Positions 61,045-64,000 of a DNA stretch of 64,000 nucleotides are shown here, in pieces. Within the stretch, counting starts at the first letter, position 1. Each line of letters begins with the position of its first letter. The notes beneath the pieces are model-generated. The model searched no databases, was not told the origin of the DNA, and saw nothing but the letters and a program-made list of their open reading frames with translations. Source of the stretch: JAOAFZ01 sp964412815 (GTDB taxonomy: Bacteria > Patescibacteriota > Microgenomatia > UBA1406 > GWC2-37-13); the NCBI GenBank assembly GCA_964412815.1, contig CAYPQF010000038.1:62001-126000 (forward strand), given 5' to 3'. The position numbers were made by a program, and so were the translations under genes.

Positions 61045-61722
61045 TTAGAGCACTTTATTTGAATGGAACGCTGATAACTCCTCTTCAAGGCTCTTCAGAT
61101 CAGGAATAACAATTAAATGCTGCTCCGAAGTCACCAGTCCCTTTTTCTCAAGCTTCACCAGCTCCCGTGTTACCGTCTCCCGTGCTACCGCAGTACAACT
61201 GGCGATATCCTTATGCGAGATCGGTATCGGAATAATATAAGAGCTCTCTATTCTCTTTTTTCCGTACCGTTTTGTGAGATGGATAATCAACGAAATAATA
61301 CGTGCATAAGCTTTGTTGTATTCCAGACTCTCGATGCGGTCACTGTAGGTTTCCATGATGGCCGCAGAAAACTTTGCCAGTTCAAAGACCATATCCGGTT
61401 TCTCTTCAAGTAACCTCAAAAACTCTTCTCGCGGGCATTTTCGCAGGACTACTTCTCCCATCGCTTCGTAATACCGTCGAATCGGACGGTTATCAAACAC
61501 CCAGACAAGCGGAAACATCTCTTTTGCTTTGTAGATAATACTCAGTTTTTCATCTCCCCATTCGGTTATGGTATACGAGCGGACATACCCTTTTTGCACA
61601 TAATACAGATAGATTGAGGTATCGTCCGGTGTTAAAATCTGGTTCTTTTTAACGTACTCAACCATCGGTTTCTCTAAAAAGAATTCCTCAAGCTTCTGCG
61701 ATAAATGGGTCGAGTTGTGCAT
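61045..61722 (-). CDS. Crp/Fnr-family transcriptional regulator
   Basis: 225 residues: cyclic-nucleotide-binding-type beta-roll (about 20-115), dimerisation helix (FELAKFSAAIMETYSDRIES) and HTH ISHKDIASCTAVARETVTRE with LVKLEKKGLVTSEQHLIVI. No N-terminal Cys cluster, so not an Fe-S sensor. The roll lacks a clear phosphate-binding RxS motif, so the effector is unknown. First gene of the crp-TM-pspC operon. Confidence 0.9.
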   Translation of the reverse strand: MHNSTHLSQKLEEFFLEKPMVEYVKKNQILTPDDTSIYLYYVQKGYVRSYTITEWGDEKLSIIYKAKEMFPLVWVFDNRPIRRYYEAMGEVVLRKCPREEFLRLLEEKPDMVFELAKFSAAIMETYSDRIESLEYNKAYARIISLIIHLTKRYGKKRIESSYIIPIPISHKDIASCTAVARETVTRELVKLEKKGLVTSEQHLIVIPDLKSLEEELSAFHSNKVL

Positions 61723-61788
61723 ACTGATGTAATTATACTTGTATTCTTACAATATGCCATGATAAAAAATTTCAGTATAATCAGGTAT

Positions 61789-61893
61789 ATGCATAAGAAA
61801 CATACTCATGTATATTATTTTCTTATGATTACGGGCTCAGCAATGCTCTTGCTGGGATTATTATTCAGTGCCCGCTATTTCCTGCTCCGATGA
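61789..61893 (+). CDS. 34-residue membrane peptide
   Basis: MHKKHTHVYYFLMITGSAML and then LLGLLFSARYFLLR: a basic start and one TM helix. TATAAT lies seven bases before the ATG, and the stop overlaps the next ATG (ATGA). Probably a translational lead-in or partner of the following anchored protein. Confidence 0.6.
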   Translation: MHKKHTHVYYFLMITGSAMLLLGLLFSARYFLLR

Positions 61894-62708
61894 CAGAAAA
61901 AGAAAATGTACCAGTCTCAGCTCCTCCCGAGCAGAATGTAACCGAACATCCGGTTGTACAGTATGTCTCAACCTATATCGGCATAATATCTATTGTGGTT
62001 ATTGTGGCTACCATTATCGGATTTATCGCGTATCTCTCCTACGAAAGCACGCTCAATGCAAAAATTAAAGAACGGCGTGATAACGCACTGATCTATGACG
62101 ACCCTGCACAGGATTCAATCCTTGGAGCGCAAGACCTTCCTGAAATTCAGATCGGCAAACAGCGCCAGTCAGCTCAGTCTCAACAACAGCAGCAAGCGCT
62201 ACAACAGCAGCAGATGATGCAGCAGCAAAATCAGATGCAAGAGACAGAACCGGAGCCAAGCAAAAAACCGTCTCCTACAAAAATACCGGAAAACACATTT
62301 GTAAACACTGATGGAACGGTAGCATTCACACACCCGTCCGGCTGGACAAAAAACAGTTCCAGTGTGAGCAGCGCAGACGGAGAGTATTCAGCCCGCATTC
62401 TGTCCGAAGATTCCTCCAGCAGTCTGGAGGACTATGCCAAGTCCAAGCCTCATGGCCGAACAGGTGCGAATGGAGGAGAAAAAACAACAGCGGGTGGAAA
62501 CGAAGCCTGCCGGACCAATCCCTATATCTTTGATCCGGGTGGGGCTCCGGTTAAAGCGCAGGAACTGTACCTGAAATCCAAGGATGGAAAAAAAATAGTT
62601 ACCATTCAGCTTGATGCGAAAAATCTTGATATCAATAATAGCGATGCTAAAAATGTCTTTGACTCCATTGTTTCTTCTGTAACCCTCTCTGAAGCCGAGG
62701 AAAACTAA
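61890..62708 (+). CDS. Membrane-anchored protein with Gln-rich linker and PsbP-like outer domain
   Basis: 272 residues: cytoplasmic start, TM helix (about 28-52), a linker with long Gln stretches (about 92-118), then a beta-rich domain (FVNTDGTVAFTHPSGWTKNS ... VFDSIVSSVTLSEAEEN) resembling the PsbP-like 'HPSGW' domains of Patescibacterial lipoproteins, also present in the protein at 21134. Function unknown. Confidence 0.6.
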   Translation: MTEKENVPVSAPPEQNVTEHPVVQYVSTYIGIISIVVIVATIIGFIAYLSYESTLNAKIKERRDNALIYDDPAQDSILGAQDLPEIQIGKQRQSAQSQQQQQALQQQQMMQQQNQMQETEPEPSKKPSPTKIPENTFVNTDGTVAFTHPSGWTKNSSSVSSADGEYSARILSEDSSSSLEDYAKSKPHGRTGANGGEKTTAGGNEACRTNPYIFDPGGAPVKAQELYLKSKDGKKIVTIQLDAKNLDINNSDAKNVFDSIVSSVTLSEAEEN

Positions 62709-62771
62709 CATAATTCTTAAACAACTCTCACATGATGTCTATGAACAGAGGATATAGTAACTCTGCATGCT

Positions 62772-63935
62772 ATGAAAAGACATCCTCCGTGGAGAATAAA
62801 AGCTGTTTTTGTGTTCGTTACCGCTGCACTCATGAGTGTTCCTCTCCTCTTTCATGTTTACGCAACCAGTACTGCTCCGACCGCAGAAGTACAGTCTGTG
62901 CATGATCACCGGCAGGTTGTAGAAACGGCGAAACTCAAGATTATTACCCTTCCCGTACAAGTTAAATTACCAGATACTTCATCATTTATCGACGCATCAG
63001 ACGGAATGGATATACCCTTAGGAACCACTATCAAAACCGGCAAGACTCGTGCCGGCATAGTGTATCCTTCTGGCACTACGACCCGTCTGGACCACGATAC
63101 TACGATCATTTTGAAAGAGTTTGATCTGGGGCCACAACAGATTACAGTTGAGATTCTGAACGGTCGCATCTGGTCCCGGGTTAAAAAGTTGATGGGTAAC
63201 GAATCATACGAAACAGAAGTTCAGGGTGTCACTGCGACTGTTCGTGGTACCGCGTATGAGCATAGCGCAACAGAAGGGGTAAGTCTTACGAGAGTGGTAG
63301 AAGGACTGGTGGAAGTTACGTGTAATGATGCCAGCATTCAGACGAAGATTGCGGCCAGCCAAAAAGGAACGACGGATTGTACCCTTCCGCAAGAACAGAC
63401 CGTCGTACAGCCGTTATCAACACAAGATGCCGAAGACGAATGGATTCAGTTTAATGCCACCATAGATAATTTGCCCGTGGTAACTCCATCAGTCAATCCC
63501 CAAAAAACCGTAATACCACCGGGTGCACGTGGTTCAGGCTCCGTGAAACATCCAACACAAACATACCAACCTGCTGCTCCACAGAATACTCTCCATACTG
63601 AAGAACGTGCGGATAACACAGAATATTCACCGCTCCCCACCGCTTTCCCGGTTCATCCTACCACACCTCCCGTGCTGCCCACCTCTCCCCCTACACAAGG
63701 GAGTCAACCATCTCCTCCGGTCTCTGTTGATATCGGAAATGGAGGAGTAGGGGTAGGAGTCCAGTTACCCGGTGTGAATGTTGAGGTAGGTATCGGTCGT
63801 GGGAAAGGGAACGCAAACGGCCGTGAAGGTGGCAATGGTGAGTGTAACGGCAAAGGAAATCCGAATTGTAAAGGGAAAAATAACGGCGGCGGAAACGATG
63901 ACGATGAGGGTGATGACGAGGGTGAAGATGATTGA
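62772..63935 (+). CDS. Secreted FecR-domain protein with Gly/Asn/Asp-rich tail
   Basis: 387 residues. Signal peptide (MKRHPPWRIKAVFVFVTAAL..., cleavage near YAT). FecR domain about 60-175: TIKTGKTRAGIVYPSGTTTR, VEILNGRIWSRVKKLMGNES and VQGVTATVRGTAYEHS. A Pro/Thr-rich region follows, then a VGVGVQLPGVNVEVGIGRGK repeat-like stretch, GNGECNGKGNPNCKGK and an acidic end (DDDEGDDEGEDD). Likely a surface protein; the acidic tail could bind cations. Confidence 0.75.
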   Translation: MKRHPPWRIKAVFVFVTAALMSVPLLFHVYATSTAPTAEVQSVHDHRQVVETAKLKIITLPVQVKLPDTSSFIDASDGMDIPLGTTIKTGKTRAGIVYPSGTTTRLDHDTTIILKEFDLGPQQITVEILNGRIWSRVKKLMGNESYETEVQGVTATVRGTAYEHSATEGVSLTRVVEGLVEVTCNDASIQTKIAASQKGTTDCTLPQEQTVVQPLSTQDAEDEWIQFNATIDNLPVVTPSVNPQKTVIPPGARGSGSVKHPTQTYQPAAPQNTLHTEERADNTEYSPLPTAFPVHPTTPPVLPTSPPTQGSQPSPPVSVDIGNGGVGVGVQLPGVNVEVGIGRGKGNANGREGGNGECNGKGNPNCKGKNNGGGNDDDEGDDEGEDD

Positions 63936-63940
63936 GATAC

Positions 63941-64000
63941 ATGACTATGCCGGTAAGACCTGATCAAACGGAATGGGGACTTCTTTTTGCGGTTTCTGCT
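63941..64000 (+). CDS. Start of a gene cut by the window edge
   Basis: ATG at 63941 (or 63947) opens MTMPVRPDQTEWGLLFAVSA and runs off the window. The hydrophobic turn at the end suggests a membrane protein. Too short to identify; it lies five bases after the FecR gene and is probably in its operon. Confidence 0.4.
   Translation, partial: MTMPVRPDQTEWGLLFAVSA

Overview
The window reads like a chromosomal stretch of a small-genome bacterium, most probably Candidate Phyla Radiation/Patescibacteria (Microgenomates-like). This is inferred from VirB2/TrbC-like pilins beside a long TrbL/VirB6-like membrane protein, a DnaQ/GIY-YIG fusion, short membrane-anchored proteins with a CPDGS...GRVG...C motif, many genes whose -10 box sits only 6-7 bases before the ATG (leaderless expression), and a group I intron inside a tRNA gene. 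No rRNA or ribosomal marker is present, so the assignment is tentative. There is no CRISPR array and no recognisable transposase.

Layout. 1-4.7 kb: nuclease fusion, alpha-glucan phosphorylase, GT-C mannosyltransferase-like enzyme. 4.7-9.3 kb: a dockerin relic, small proteins, a secreted GH5 glycanase with a CBM-like tail, a SPW protein and an anchored alpha/beta hydrolase. 9.3-23.5 kb: zinc peptidase, adenine salvage pair (apt-mtnN), transporters, a PAS histidine kinase, a DNA repair pair (Fpg/Nei-like plus AlkC), TerC, an ArsR/AHSA1 pair, an amine-oxidase-like flavoprotein and an ECF sigma/anti-sigma pair. 24-27 kb: a large secreted protein combining an M91-like HExxH protease region, a VWD domain and three PPC-like repeats. 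27-35 kb: small accessory genes, two tRNAs (tRNA-Asn interrupted by a 204-nt group I intron) and several GC-rich cassettes. 35-49.5 kb: cell-surface region with pilins, ComM and an operon that repeats a two-gene module (SurA-like protein plus giant carboxypeptidase-regulatory-like surface protein), divergent from the 1142-aa TrbL/VirB6-like protein. 49.5-55 kb: sugar catabolism, with a GH15 glucan hydrolase and a fused glucose-6-phosphate/6-phosphogluconate dehydrogenase. 55-64 kb: membrane and regulatory genes, a YjdF-fusion, a gene lacking a canonical start codon, a Crp/Fnr operon and a FecR-domain protein.

The most unusual signal is a set of seven single-gene GC-rich cassettes (at about 5.1, 23.7, 28.7, 29.4, 33.6, 34.8 and 55.3 kb). 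Each has its own promoter, a 30-75 nt leader, a Shine-Dalgarno-like element, one short gene for an unrelated, mostly secreted or membrane protein, and a strong hairpin at its end. This architecture is foreign to the mostly leaderless host genes. In several cassettes the start of the leader is complementary to the terminator loop or its flank. The clearest case is a perfect 14-base inverted repeat at 33569-33582 and 34469-34482, the second copy filling the terminator loop. These may be a family of mobile or standardised cargo transcription units, or transcripts whose 5' and 3' ends pair.

Genes that plausibly work together: glucan phosphorylase, GH15 and Zwf-Gnd (glucan to pentose phosphate); MtnN feeding adenine to Apt; Fpg/Nei-like plus AlkC (base repair); ArsR plus AHSA1; sigma plus anti-sigma; pilins, TrbL-like protein and ComM (possible DNA uptake or transfer and surface machinery).
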